DNA of 6,035 nucleotides from contig CAYMWF010000148.1 in NCBI GenBank assembly GCA_964394085.1, positions 1 to 6,035 of the forward strand. Direction: 5' to 3'. Below, in pieces: positions 1 to 6,035 of the stretch. The position numbers and the translations under genes are program-made. The notes under the pieces were generated by a model that saw only the letters and a program-made list of their open reading frames with translations, was not told where the DNA came from and did not search any database. Source of the stretch: CAYMWF01 sp964394085 [NCBI: uncultured Gemmatimonadota bacterium]. Its GTDB lineage: Bacteria > GCA-2686955 > CAYMWF01. The first letter of the stretch is position 1. Every line of letters begins with the position of its first letter.

Positions 1-144
1 GGCGGATGTAAAAGATTCAACGAATGCAGAACCCGCTATCTCTGGGACGAAATCGGATTGGCGATAGAATCGATCCTGGCGAAATACTCGTTAGCCGACC
101 TTATAGTTCCTTCTTCCCCCGAAAATCCCTATACCCCCGGATAA
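1..144 (+). CDS. Rrf2-family transcriptional regulator, C-terminal end (partial)
   Basis: An open frame enters from the left edge in frame 1 and ends at TAA 142-144, giving the last 47 residues. Seen: Cys3 and Cys9 in a C-x5-C-x-T-x-x-L-W arrangement (Trp15), then an amphipathic helix ending in the segment YSLADLI (residues 29-35). Known: Rrf2 proteins (IscR, NsrR, CymR, RsrR) are winged-helix dimeric regulators. Their C-terminal part has a cysteine loop that can bind an Fe-S cluster, followed by a dimerisation helix ending in a similar 'TLADL' motif. The C-x5-C-x-T-x-x-L-W spacing matches the second and third cluster cysteines of IscR, so a first cysteine is expected just outside the window. 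Arg12 stands where IscR has its histidine ligand. The DNA-binding domain is not visible, so target and exact subfamily are unknown. It lies on the same strand just upstream of the atp operon. Confidence 0.82.
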   Translation, partial: GGCKRFNECRTRYLWDEIGLAIESILAKYSLADLIVPSSPENPYTPG

Positions 145-201
145 TTCGGCCCTTACACCTTTATGAAGAGGCTGATTCGAGAAAAATGAATTATCCTGAT
201 C

Positions 202-220
202 CGGACATTTCCGCTTTTTT
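202..220 (+). terminator. weak candidate intrinsic terminator after the Rrf2 gene
   Basis: CGGA (202-205) and TCCG (210-213) can form a 4-bp stem around a 4-nt loop. One C and then six T residues (215-220) follow. The T run suits a Rho-independent terminator, but the stem is very short. It lies about 60 bp after the regulator's stop and upstream of the atp promoter, which is where a terminator would be expected. It may be only chance. Confidence 0.28.
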
Positions 221-226
221 AAAAAA
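215..226. promoter_or_regulatory. A/T tract upstream of the promoter
   Basis: Six T residues are followed directly by six A residues, a 12-bp palindromic A/T tract. It ends 25 bp before the -35 hexamer. Such tracts can bend DNA or act as upstream (UP-like) elements, but this one lies somewhat farther upstream than the usual UP position, so a role in the promoter is only possible. Confidence 0.3.
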
Positions 227-251
227 TTTCGAAGAATCCTGAAGAATCCGA

Positions 252-280
252 TTGACACGGTTGACAGCCTTGATTATATT
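252..280 (+). promoter_or_regulatory. sigma70-type promoter of the atp operon
   Basis: A perfect -35 hexamer TTGACA (252-257) is followed, after an ideal 17-bp spacer, by TATATT (275-280), which matches five of six positions of the -10 consensus. Transcription would start near 286-288 and give an untranslated leader of about 55 nt before atpZ. A second TTGACA lies at 261-266, nine bp downstream, but it has no good -10 at normal spacing. This is the only strong promoter-like sequence I found between the Rrf2 gene and the operon, and it is well placed to drive the whole cluster. Confidence 0.72.
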
Positions 281-300
281 CTCCGCTTTTCTAAGGCTGT

Positions 301-318
301 TCGTGAATTATTTCACGA
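301..318. promoter_or_regulatory. perfect palindrome, candidate operator or leader hairpin
   Basis: TCGTGAA (301-307) and TTCACGA (312-318) form a perfect inverted repeat with 7-bp arms and a 4-bp centre, TTAT. Its core reads CGTGA-N6-TCACG, which resembles the TGTGA-N6-TCACA half-site layout of CRP/FNR-family operators. It begins roughly 14 bp downstream of the expected transcription start, so a bound protein there would most likely repress. It could also fold in the mRNA as a 7-bp stem with a 4-nt loop. No T run follows, so it is not an intrinsic terminator. The palindrome is seen directly; its role is inferred. Confidence 0.5.
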
Positions 319-340
319 TCGGTATTCTGCCGGGGCCTGG

Positions 341-589
341 ATGAATCAAAAAGGCGACGACAGCAGAAACCGGGTATCGAGATTAAAGCAGATAAGCCTG
401 CTTACAACGATTCCCGCCGCTTTACTCGCCGGTCCGCTTATAGGTTTTTTCGCCGGAAGAGCGCTCGACAGGTGGCTCGGCACTGAACCTTGGCTCCTTC
501 TGGTTTTTTTGATTCTGGGCCTTATTGCTTCAGGCAAGGAAGTATACCGGTTGATCAGCCTCGCAGATAAAGAAAACGGACGGGATTGA
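341..589 (+). CDS. atpZ: AtpZ/AtpI-family small membrane protein of the ATP synthase operon
   Basis: An 82-residue protein with a basic N-terminus and two predicted membrane helices (about residues 18-39 and 50-66). A short loop containing LDRWLG and a Pro-Trp pair (50-51) joins them. Known: this pattern, with glycines in the first helix, LD..LGT.PW in the turn and a second glycine-rich helix, is typical of the short AtpZ-type proteins encoded first in many atp operons. They are linked to AtpI and proposed to aid Fo assembly or Mg2+/Ca2+ supply, with their role not firmly settled. It is the first gene after the promoter. The start is the first ATG; no good Shine-Dalgarno precedes it, only a GGGG at 332-335, so translation may be modest. 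The family call is by pattern and position; the symbol is less certain. Confidence 0.8.
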   Translation: MNQKGDDSRNRVSRLKQISLLTTIPAALLAGPLIGFFAGRALDRWLGTEPWLLLVFLILGLIASGKEVYRLISLADKENGRD

Positions 590-591
590 CG

Positions 592-615
592 GGTTTGCCG
601 GGGGGTGCCCAAACC
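592..615 (+). repeat. inverted repeat between atpZ and atpI
   Basis: GGTTTG (592-597) and CAAACC (610-615) can pair as a 6-bp stem around a G-rich 12-nt loop. It begins 3 nt after the atpZ stop and ends 20 nt before atpI. No T run follows, so it is not a standard terminator. Any function is unknown. Confidence 0.35.
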
Positions 616-635
616 GGCTGTAGAAGCTGATTAGG

Positions 636-1052
636 ATGGATTCGAGTTTTATAAAGCGGGTAATCAGAACATCCCTGATCGTGGGAAGCCTGATAACGCT
701 TTTCCTCCTGACCTACCGCTTCGACGATTACCGGATCGGCACAGCCTTTTTCGCCGGAGTCGCCTGGAATTCGGTGAATCTGAAATTGATACAGATTCTG
801 GCTGAAGCAGCCACGGCGCTGTGGGTGCCGGCCGCCGGCGGAAGACAGCTCGATAAAACCAGGCTCGCGTTGCTGATACTGGTAAAATTCCCCGTCCTCT
901 ACGGTGGTGGTGTATTTTTGGCGTTGCGTCCGGACCTGGTTCCTACTGCGCCTCTTCTCCTGGGTTTTACGCTGCCCTTTGTCGTAGCGGCGCTCAAATC
1001 GCTCTCCCTGTGGATGATCGGAAGATTCGAACGAACCGACATGCAGGATTGA
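636..1052 (+). CDS. atpI: ATP synthase subunit I-like membrane protein
   Basis: A 138-residue protein with four predicted membrane helices (about 10-27, 35-54, 76-96 and 103-128). The second helix carries a G-x-x-W-N-x-x-N-L pattern (residues 41-49), and the third begins near Lys84-Phe-Pro. This four-helix layout, the length and the place just before atpB fit the AtpI family (ATP synthase protein I). In studied bacteria AtpI helps assemble or stabilise the c-ring and is not part of the final enzyme. AtpI proteins diverge widely, so the call rests on topology, the Trp-Asn-x-x-Asn motif and synteny more than on strong sequence identity. The ATG start has only a weak upstream signal (AGG directly before it), and an in-frame stop (621-623) lies just upstream, so no longer form is possible. 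Confidence 0.78.
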   Translation: MDSSFIKRVIRTSLIVGSLITLFLLTYRFDDYRIGTAFFAGVAWNSVNLKLIQILAEAATALWVPAAGGRQLDKTRLALLILVKFPVLYGGGVFLALRPDLVPTAPLLLGFTLPFVVAALKSLSLWMIGRFERTDMQD

Positions 1053-1095
1053 CGGCGGATCCGGGAGAAGAACCGGCGGTAAAAGAGGATATAAA

Positions 1096-1998
1096 GTGAA
1101 AGATCGCTTCATTCCAGATGCTTCCCGTACCGGTCGCGGGCACGGGTTCGAGAAAATGGGAATCTCCGAAGTTGTGCTGAGGTGTTTGATCATCGCAGGA
1201 GTAGCCGGAGCGGTCCTGATCACCCCCGGAACCGCGGCTGCAGCCACACCTGAGCTCCCGAACTTCATCACCGTCATAAACTATGTGTTTGACGGGGCAA
1301 CCTGGTCTTCCTTCCTGGTGGCCTGGGAAAACGTGATCTTCTGTCTTATCATTGCCTGCATTCTCGGCATCCTGTGCTGGATGGCGACGAAAAAACAAGA
1401 AAAGATACCCCGCGGTCTACAGAATCTTCTCGAATGGTATGTCGAAACGATGGATAACTTCCTGGGGGGCATAATGGGCGCAAAAGAGGGCAGGAAATAT
1501 GTCCCGTTCCTGGGCACTCTTTTTATCTATATCCTGTCGATGAACTACTTCGGCCTCTTCCCGTTGATGAAATCGCCGACGGCCAACCTCAACACCACGG
1601 CCGCCCTGGCAGTCACCGTCTTCTGCTACGTTCAATACACGGGTATCAGAAGACTCGGCATCGGAGGTTACATACACCACCTGGCCGGGAGTCCCGTGGA
1701 CGTCATCGGCTGGTGCCTGGTGCCTTTGCAGCTGCCCCTGCATATCATCGGCGAATTCGTCAAACCGCTGAGTCTGTCTCTTCGTCTTTTCGGCAATATC
1801 GTCGGTGAAGACACCCTGATCGCCGTCTTCTGCATGATGGGAGCCGGTATTTTAGCGTTCACTCATGCACCGGTCGGTGCACCTGTGCATTTCGTATTCG
1901 TATTCCTGGCGCTGCTGTGTGGCCTGATCCAGGCTCTCGTATTCACTCTGCTGAGCAGTGTCTACTTCATGAATATGCTGCCTCACGATGAGCATTGA
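1096..1998 (+). CDS. atpB: F1Fo ATP synthase subunit a
   Basis: A 300-residue integral membrane stator subunit of Fo that forms the two ion half-channels beside the c-ring. Seen: the signature helix L-S-L-R-L-F-G-N (residues 227-234) with the essential Arg230 (equivalent to E. coli Arg210), Asn234, the acidic pair Glu238-Asp239 where E. coli has Glu219, and Gln279 in the last helix (like E. coli Gln252). The protein has about six membrane segments. The N-terminus is extended: a charged stretch (1-29), a hydrophobic stretch (30-49) and a small-residue Ala run before Thr51 look like a signal peptide that would leave the mature N-terminus in the periplasm, the normal topology for this subunit. 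The start chosen is GTG at 1096 because AGAGGA (1084-1089) lies 6 nt upstream. An ATG at 1156 (Met21) is possible but has only a weak GAG before it. Confidence 0.96.
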   Translation: MKDRFIPDASRTGRGHGFEKMGISEVVLRCLIIAGVAGAVLITPGTAAAATPELPNFITVINYVFDGATWSSFLVAWENVIFCLIIACILGILCWMATKKQEKIPRGLQNLLEWYVETMDNFLGGIMGAKEGRKYVPFLGTLFIYILSMNYFGLFPLMKSPTANLNTTAALAVTVFCYVQYTGIRRLGIGGYIHHLAGSPVDVIGWCLVPLQLPLHIIGEFVKPLSLSLRLFGNIVGEDTLIAVFCMMGAGILAFTHAPVGAPVHFVFVFLALLCGLIQALVFTLLSSVYFMNMLPHDEH

Positions 1999-2022
1999 AC
2001 CACGGCAGCGATAAGTCAACAC

Positions 2023-2039
2023 ATCCGTGATGTACGGAT
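2023..2039 (+). repeat. hairpin just upstream of the atpE ribosome binding site
   Basis: ATCCGT (2023-2028) and ACGGAT (2034-2039) form a perfect 6-bp inverted repeat with a 5-nt loop. It ends 5 nt before the Shine-Dalgarno sequence of atpE, in the 59-bp atpB-atpE gap. No T run follows. It could hold the translation start region open or mark an RNA-processing site; both are inferences. Confidence 0.5.
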
Positions 2040-2044
2040 AGTGC

Positions 2045-2050
2045 AAGGAG
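2045..2050 (+). promoter_or_regulatory. strong ribosome binding site of atpE
   Basis: AAGGAG lies 7 nt before the ATG, and the spacer is entirely A residues, which disfavours structure at the start codon. It is the best site in the window by match and context, in keeping with the high subunit c dose that each enzyme needs. Confidence 0.85.
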
Positions 2051-2057
2051 AAAAAAA

Positions 2058-2288
2058 ATGGAAGCTTCCACCGCCCTGGGACTCACACTTCCTCTGAGCG
2101 TAGGAATCGCCGCAATCGGCTCCAGCTTCGGTCTGGGGAAAGCAGTATCGGCGGCGATGAACGCAATGGCGAGGCAGCCCGAAGCAGCCGGAAAGATCCA
2201 AACCGGTATGATCATCGGGTGCGCTCTCATCGAAGCGCTCACCATTTACGCTCTGTTCACCGTATTCCTTTTCATGGGCAAAGTATAA
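2058..2288 (+). CDS. atpE: F1Fo ATP synthase subunit c (proteolipid)
   Basis: A 76-residue hairpin protein that forms the rotating Fo ring. Seen: helix 1 (about 10-33), the polar loop Arg39-Gln40-Pro41 that contacts gamma and epsilon, and helix 2 (about 49-73) with the ion-carrying Glu59 in I-E-A-L-T-I-Y. Sodium-type rings have Gln in helix 1 and Glu-Ser-Thr in helix 2. Here the aligned positions are Leu26 and Glu59-Ala-Leu, as in proton-type rings of chloroplasts and Bacillus, so H+ coupling is inferred. The helix-1 packing motif reads G21-S-S23-F-G25-L-G27 instead of the usual G-x-G-x-G-x-G. The length is normal for the family. Hairpin-forming repeats flank the cistron on both sides, and its Shine-Dalgarno site is strong, suggesting raised expression relative to its neighbours. 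Confidence 0.97.
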   Translation: MEASTALGLTLPLSVGIAAIGSSFGLGKAVSAAMNAMARQPEAAGKIQTGMIIGCALIEALTIYALFTVFLFMGKV

Positions 2289-2304
2289 GGTTGCCAAGAC
2301 AACC
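2289..2304 (+). repeat. short inverted repeat directly after atpE
   Basis: GGTTG (2289-2293) pairs with CAACC (2300-2304) around a 6-nt loop, starting at the base after the atpE stop codon. The 5-bp stem is weak alone, but a stronger hairpin follows at 2318-2340 in the same gap. Confidence 0.35.
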
Positions 2305-2317
2305 CGTGAGAGCGTAC

Positions 2318-2340
2318 CTCCGGCTGCCTGCCAGTCGGGG
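2318..2340 (+). repeat. intercistronic hairpin between atpE and atpF
   Basis: Positions 2318-2326 pair with 2332-2340 as a 9-bp stem with two G-U wobbles; the inner seven pairs (2320-2326 with 2332-2338) contain just one wobble. The loop is 5 nt. The stem is GC-rich and is followed by a mixed sequence with no T run, so it is not a classical terminator. It could protect the 3' end of a processed atpE message or dampen read-through to atpF. The pairing is seen directly; the role is inferred. Confidence 0.5.
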
Positions 2341-2369
2341 TGCAATATTGAATAATCAGAGGTATTCTC

Positions 2370-3068
2370 ATGAGAAGGTTACCGCTAATAATCCTGATTC
2401 TGGCATTTGTCCTGCTTTTTTCTCTGCAGGCCGCCGGCGTCACTGAGAATGAGCATGAAGATCCGGCCGGCTTAGGTCATAACGAACCGGCGACTGCGTC
2501 GCTGCATTCAGACGAACATGACGGGGAGCATGCCGCCGGAGCAGACCACGGGGAAACGGGGGGAGGACACGCTGCACCGCACGAAGTGAAACCCGCGGTT
2601 GTAGTAACTCAGATCCTCGGATTCCTGCTGGTGCTCTGGATTCTCAAGAAATACGCATGGAAGCCCATGCTCGCAGCTCTCGACGAACGTTCCGAACGTA
2701 TCCGGAACGATTACGATGAAGCGGCGAAAGCAAGGGAAAAAGAGGAAAAGCTGGTAGAGGAGTACAGCCGCAAACTGGCTGACATCGATCAACTGGCGAG
2801 AGAAAAGATACAGAGCGCCGCGGAAGAAGGCAGCGAACTCGCTTCCAGCATTCGCGAAGAAGCTCGAGCCGAAGCCTCAAGCATACTTGAAAAAGCCCGT
2901 GAAAATATCGACAGGGAAATCGCTTCGGCACGAACAGCTCTCCGCGACGAAATCATCAATCTCTCAATCGATTCTGCTGAAAAGGTAATCCGGGAACAAC
3001 TCGACGAACCACGACAGAAACAGCTCATTTCCCGGTACCTGGATGAAATAGAGGAGAATCTCACGTGA
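2370..3068 (+). CDS. atpF: F1Fo ATP synthase subunit b with signal-like, His-rich N-terminal extension
   Basis: A 232-residue peripheral-stalk subunit, longer than the usual 155-170. Regions in order: a signal-peptide-like stretch (1-22, two Arg then a hydrophobic core ending near Ala-Ala-Gly); a polar, His- and acid-rich segment (24-74) with eight His (29, 37, 46, 50, 54, 60, 67, 71); the normal b membrane helix (about 76-92) followed by Lys-Lys-Tyr and Trp97-Lys-Pro-Met; a long charged coiled coil (about 100-190) that dimerises; and a C-terminal segment (195-232) that binds delta. The family is clear from the membrane helix onward. The extension would face the periplasm whether or not the leader is cleaved, since the C-terminal part must be cytoplasmic. 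AGAGG (2358-2362) lies 7 nt before the ATG. The gene overlaps atpH by 4 bp. Confidence 0.93.
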   Translation: MRRLPLIILILAFVLLFSLQAAGVTENEHEDPAGLGHNEPATASLHSDEHDGEHAAGADHGETGGGHAAPHEVKPAVVVTQILGFLLVLWILKKYAWKPMLAALDERSERIRNDYDEAAKAREKEEKLVEEYSRKLADIDQLAREKIQSAAEEGSELASSIREEARAEASSILEKARENIDREIASARTALRDEIINLSIDSAEKVIREQLDEPRQKQLISRYLDEIEENLT

Positions 3069-3622
3069 ACGGATCGATAGTATCCAGGCGGTACGCATCG
3101 GCGCTCTTTGCAGTCGCCGAGCGCGAATCGCTCGCAGCCGGGTTAAAAGAAGCTCTCGAATCTTTCAGCGAGCTTCTCGCCGGTTCGGACGATCTGCGGC
3201 ACATACTCCATTCTCCACGTTTCCACACCGCAGAAAAGAAAAATGTAGTCGCTGCCCTCATTGGAGAAGCAGACGATGAAACGCATGCACTCCTACATCG
3301 CTTCCTCGACCTTTTGATCGACAAGCACAGGATCGAGTGGTTCGACGAGATTCTCTCCGACTTCTCGCGCATCGAAGAAACCTCGAGGGGCATCAGTCGC
3401 GCGCATGTCACGACTGCCGGTCCTCTCGCGGAAGCGTTGAAAGACCGCCTTGAAACGGTGCTTGGGAAGCTCACTGGAGGGCGTGTTTTTCTGGAATTCA
3501 CCGAAGACCCGGCTATTCTCGGCGGAATCGTCATCTCCATCGAAGGCAAAGTGATAGACGCAAGCGTGAAATATCGCCTTGACATGATGCGGGAGCATTT
3601 GAAAAGCGTCAGGGTACACTAG
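3065..3622 (+). CDS. atpH: F1Fo ATP synthase subunit delta
   Basis: A 185-residue soluble subunit that sits on top of F1 and ties the alpha/beta head to the b stalk. Seen: the N-terminal S-R-R-Y-A-S-A-L-F (residues 7-15), a helical N-terminal domain to about residue 110, and the C-terminal family signature Asp148-Pro-Ala-Ile-Leu-Gly-Gly followed by Gly161, Asp165 and Ser167. The length is normal. The start is GTG, whose last two bases belong to the TGA stop of atpF (GTGA overlap), implying translational coupling. It also has its own strong Shine-Dalgarno, GAGGAG (3051-3056), 8 nt upstream and inside the end of atpF. Coupling fits the fixed ratio between delta and b. Confidence 0.95.
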   Translation: MNGSIVSRRYASALFAVAERESLAAGLKEALESFSELLAGSDDLRHILHSPRFHTAEKKNVVAALIGEADDETHALLHRFLDLLIDKHRIEWFDEILSDFSRIEETSRGISRAHVTTAGPLAEALKDRLETVLGKLTGGRVFLEFTEDPAILGGIVISIEGKVIDASVKYRLDMMREHLKSVRVH

Positions 3623-3624
3623 AC

Positions 3625-3640
3625 GGGGACATTGATCCCC
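3625..3640 (+). repeat. small GC-rich inverted repeat between atpH and atpA
   Basis: GGGGA (3625-3629) pairs with TCCCC (3636-3640) around a 6-nt loop. It occupies most of the 31-bp gap, starting 2 nt after the atpH stop and ending just before the atpA Shine-Dalgarno TGGAG (3642-3646). No T run follows. It might affect initiation at atpA or be incidental. Confidence 0.35.
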
Positions 3641-3653
3641 CTGGAGCGTTTCA

Positions 3654-5159
<1,506 letters not shown>

Positions 5160-5169
5160 GATCTCGATA

Positions 5170-6035
5170 ATGAATATCAGAGATATAAAGCGCCGTATTA
5201 AAAGTGTCGAGAGCACGAAGCAGATCACCCGCGCCATGGAGATGGTGGCCGCCGCCAAGCTGAGGAAAGCACAGGCGCGGGTCGAATCAGCCCGTCCTTA
5301 CACGAGGCATCTCGAGGCCTTGCTTCCCAGGCTGATCGCAGCCGGAGAAGAGAGAGCGCTCGAACACCCGCTTCTTCTAAAAAGCGGCTCCGACGACTGG
5401 GACTTGACCGAGCAGGATGAAGTCCAGGAACGGGACGAATCGGCTCCGAAGCTGCTCGTCCTCTTTACAGGCGACAGGGGCTTATGCGGGTCTTTCAACA
5501 GCAATCTGATAAGAAGAGCCCAGTCTTTTCTGGAAGAGCGTCCGGTTGAAGATTCGATGCTCTATTTCGCCGGGAGAAAGGGTTCGGATTTTTTCAAGAA
5601 ACGCAACTGGAAGATAGCAGGCGAAGCCCTTGATCTCGAAGGGGGCACAAATGAACGCGCGGTGAAGAACGCGGTGGAAGAGATAACCTCCCTATACAGG
5701 AAAAACCATGTACGGGAGGTGGTGTTTCTTTATATGAAGTTCAAATCCGCCATGACGCATACAATAACTTTGTCACCTTATCTGCCGCTAGAGTCGGGAG
5801 ATATCGACACCCTGGAAACCCGGACCGTTGACTACATCATCGAACCCGATCCCCAGGGTCTGCTGGATGCGGTCATACCGAGATACTGTCACACCCTGTT
5901 TCTGCAAGCCATCCTCGAATCGTTCGCTTCAGAGCAGGGCGCCAGGATGATCTCGATGGGAGCCGCTACAAAGAACGCCGGTGAGATGATCGATCATCTC
6001 ACACTGCTGAGGAACAAGGCGAGACAGGCCGGAAT
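5170..6035 (+). CDS. atpG: F1Fo ATP synthase subunit gamma (3' end cut by window)
   Basis: The frame from ATG 5170 stays open to the window edge and gives 288 residues plus two bases. Gamma is the central rotor shaft that couples c-ring rotation to catalysis. Seen: the N-terminal helix with K-S-V-E-S-T-K-Q-I-T-R-A-M-E-M-V-A (11-27), the core motif G-D-R-G-L-C-G-S-F-N (101-110), and the C-terminal helix A-S-E-Q-G-A-R-M (253-260) leading to N-K-A-R-Q-A-G (282-288). By comparison with E. coli gamma, about 20 residues are missing, including the T-Q-E-L-T-E signature. Before the core motif sits an extra acidic stretch (about 71-94, rich in Asp and Glu) that places the motif about 14 residues later than in E. 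coli. AGGA (5158-5161), overlapping the atpA stop, is the Shine-Dalgarno, 8 nt from the ATG. Confidence 0.97.
   Translation, partial: MNIRDIKRRIKSVESTKQITRAMEMVAAAKLRKAQARVESARPYTRHLEALLPRLIAAGEERALEHPLLLKSGSDDWDLTEQDEVQERDESAPKLLVLFTGDRGLCGSFNSNLIRRAQSFLEERPVEDSMLYFAGRKGSDFFKKRNWKIAGEALDLEGGTNERAVKNAVEEITSLYRKNHVREVVFLYMKFKSAMTHTITLSPYLPLESGDIDTLETRTVDYIIEPDPQGLLDAVIPRYCHTLFLQAILESFASEQGARMISMGAATKNAGEMIDHLTLLRNKARQAG

Noticed and set aside
24-242. A 72-codon open frame from ATG 24 on the + strand
   Set aside because: It overlaps the Rrf2 C-terminus (1-144) in another frame, runs through the gap into the promoter-proximal region, has no Shine-Dalgarno and encodes no recognisable pattern. 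The Rrf2 frame has a clear family motif.
186-242. A possible 18-residue peptide starting at ATG 186
   Set aside because: It lacks a clear ribosome site, contains the A/T tract and lies upstream of the best promoter. There is nothing to support translation.
261-294. A second promoter using TTGACA at 261-266
   Set aside because: At 16-18 bp spacing the sequence is CCGCTT, CGCTTT or GCTTTT, none close to TATAAT. The TTGACA at 252 with TATATT is much better.
555-1277. A long 240-codon minus-strand open frame opposite atpI and atpB
   Set aside because: It is the shadow of codon bias in atpI/atpB, which have clear family features. Its translation is low-complexity, with no motif.
2058-2288. Sodium-dependent ATP synthase
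   Set aside because: The c subunit has Leu at the helix-1 glutamine position and Ala-Leu after the essential Glu, so the Na+ ligand set is missing.
2318-2345. Intrinsic terminator after atpE
   Set aside because: The hairpin is real but is followed by TGCAATATTG with no T run, and the operon continues with atpF and its good ribosome site.

Overview
This 6 kb window is the front part of a classical bacterial F-type (F1Fo) ATP synthase operon. All genes lie on the + strand, in the order end of an Rrf2-family regulator, promoter region, atpZ, atpI, atpB (a), atpE (c), atpF (b), atpH (delta), atpA (alpha), atpG (gamma, cut by the window edge). The beta (atpD) and epsilon (atpC) genes would be expected just beyond position 6035. 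I see no mobile element, CRISPR array, tRNA, rRNA or minus-strand gene.

Layout. Positions 1-144 are the last 47 codons of an Rrf2-type transcription factor, with two cysteines spaced as in the Fe-S-binding loop of IscR. Positions 145-340 are non-coding. They hold a weak candidate terminator for the regulator, an A/T tract, short tandem duplications, a near-consensus sigma70-type promoter (TTGACA, 17-bp spacer, TATATT) and an 18-bp perfect palindrome just downstream of the expected transcription start. From 341 onward the genes are tightly packed, with gaps of 10 to 81 bp and one 4-bp overlap (atpF/atpH), as expected for one transcript. The longest gaps flank atpE. They contain hairpin-forming repeats on both sides of that cistron, and atpE also has the best Shine-Dalgarno sequence, consistent with the many copies of subunit c needed per enzyme.

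How the genes work together. AtpZ and AtpI are small membrane proteins linked to assembly or ion supply of Fo. Subunits a and c form the ion path and rotor ring, b is the peripheral stalk, delta joins the stalk to F1, alpha with the absent beta forms the catalytic head, and gamma is the rotor shaft. Subunit c has the essential glutamate (Glu59) but lacks the glutamine and serine of sodium-type c subunits, so proton coupling is the best reading.

Organism. The gene set and the Shine-Dalgarno sites indicate a bacterium of moderately high GC. Subunits a and b both start with signal-peptide-like segments, and subunit b carries a His/acid-rich stretch that would face the periplasm. This suggests a diderm lineage outside the best-studied Proteobacteria, but the phylum cannot be fixed from the sequence alone. 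The operon is largely ordinary. The points worth a second look are the promoter palindrome next to an Fe-S-type regulator, the hairpins around atpE, the His-rich b extension, the altered c-subunit glycine motif and an acidic insertion in gamma.
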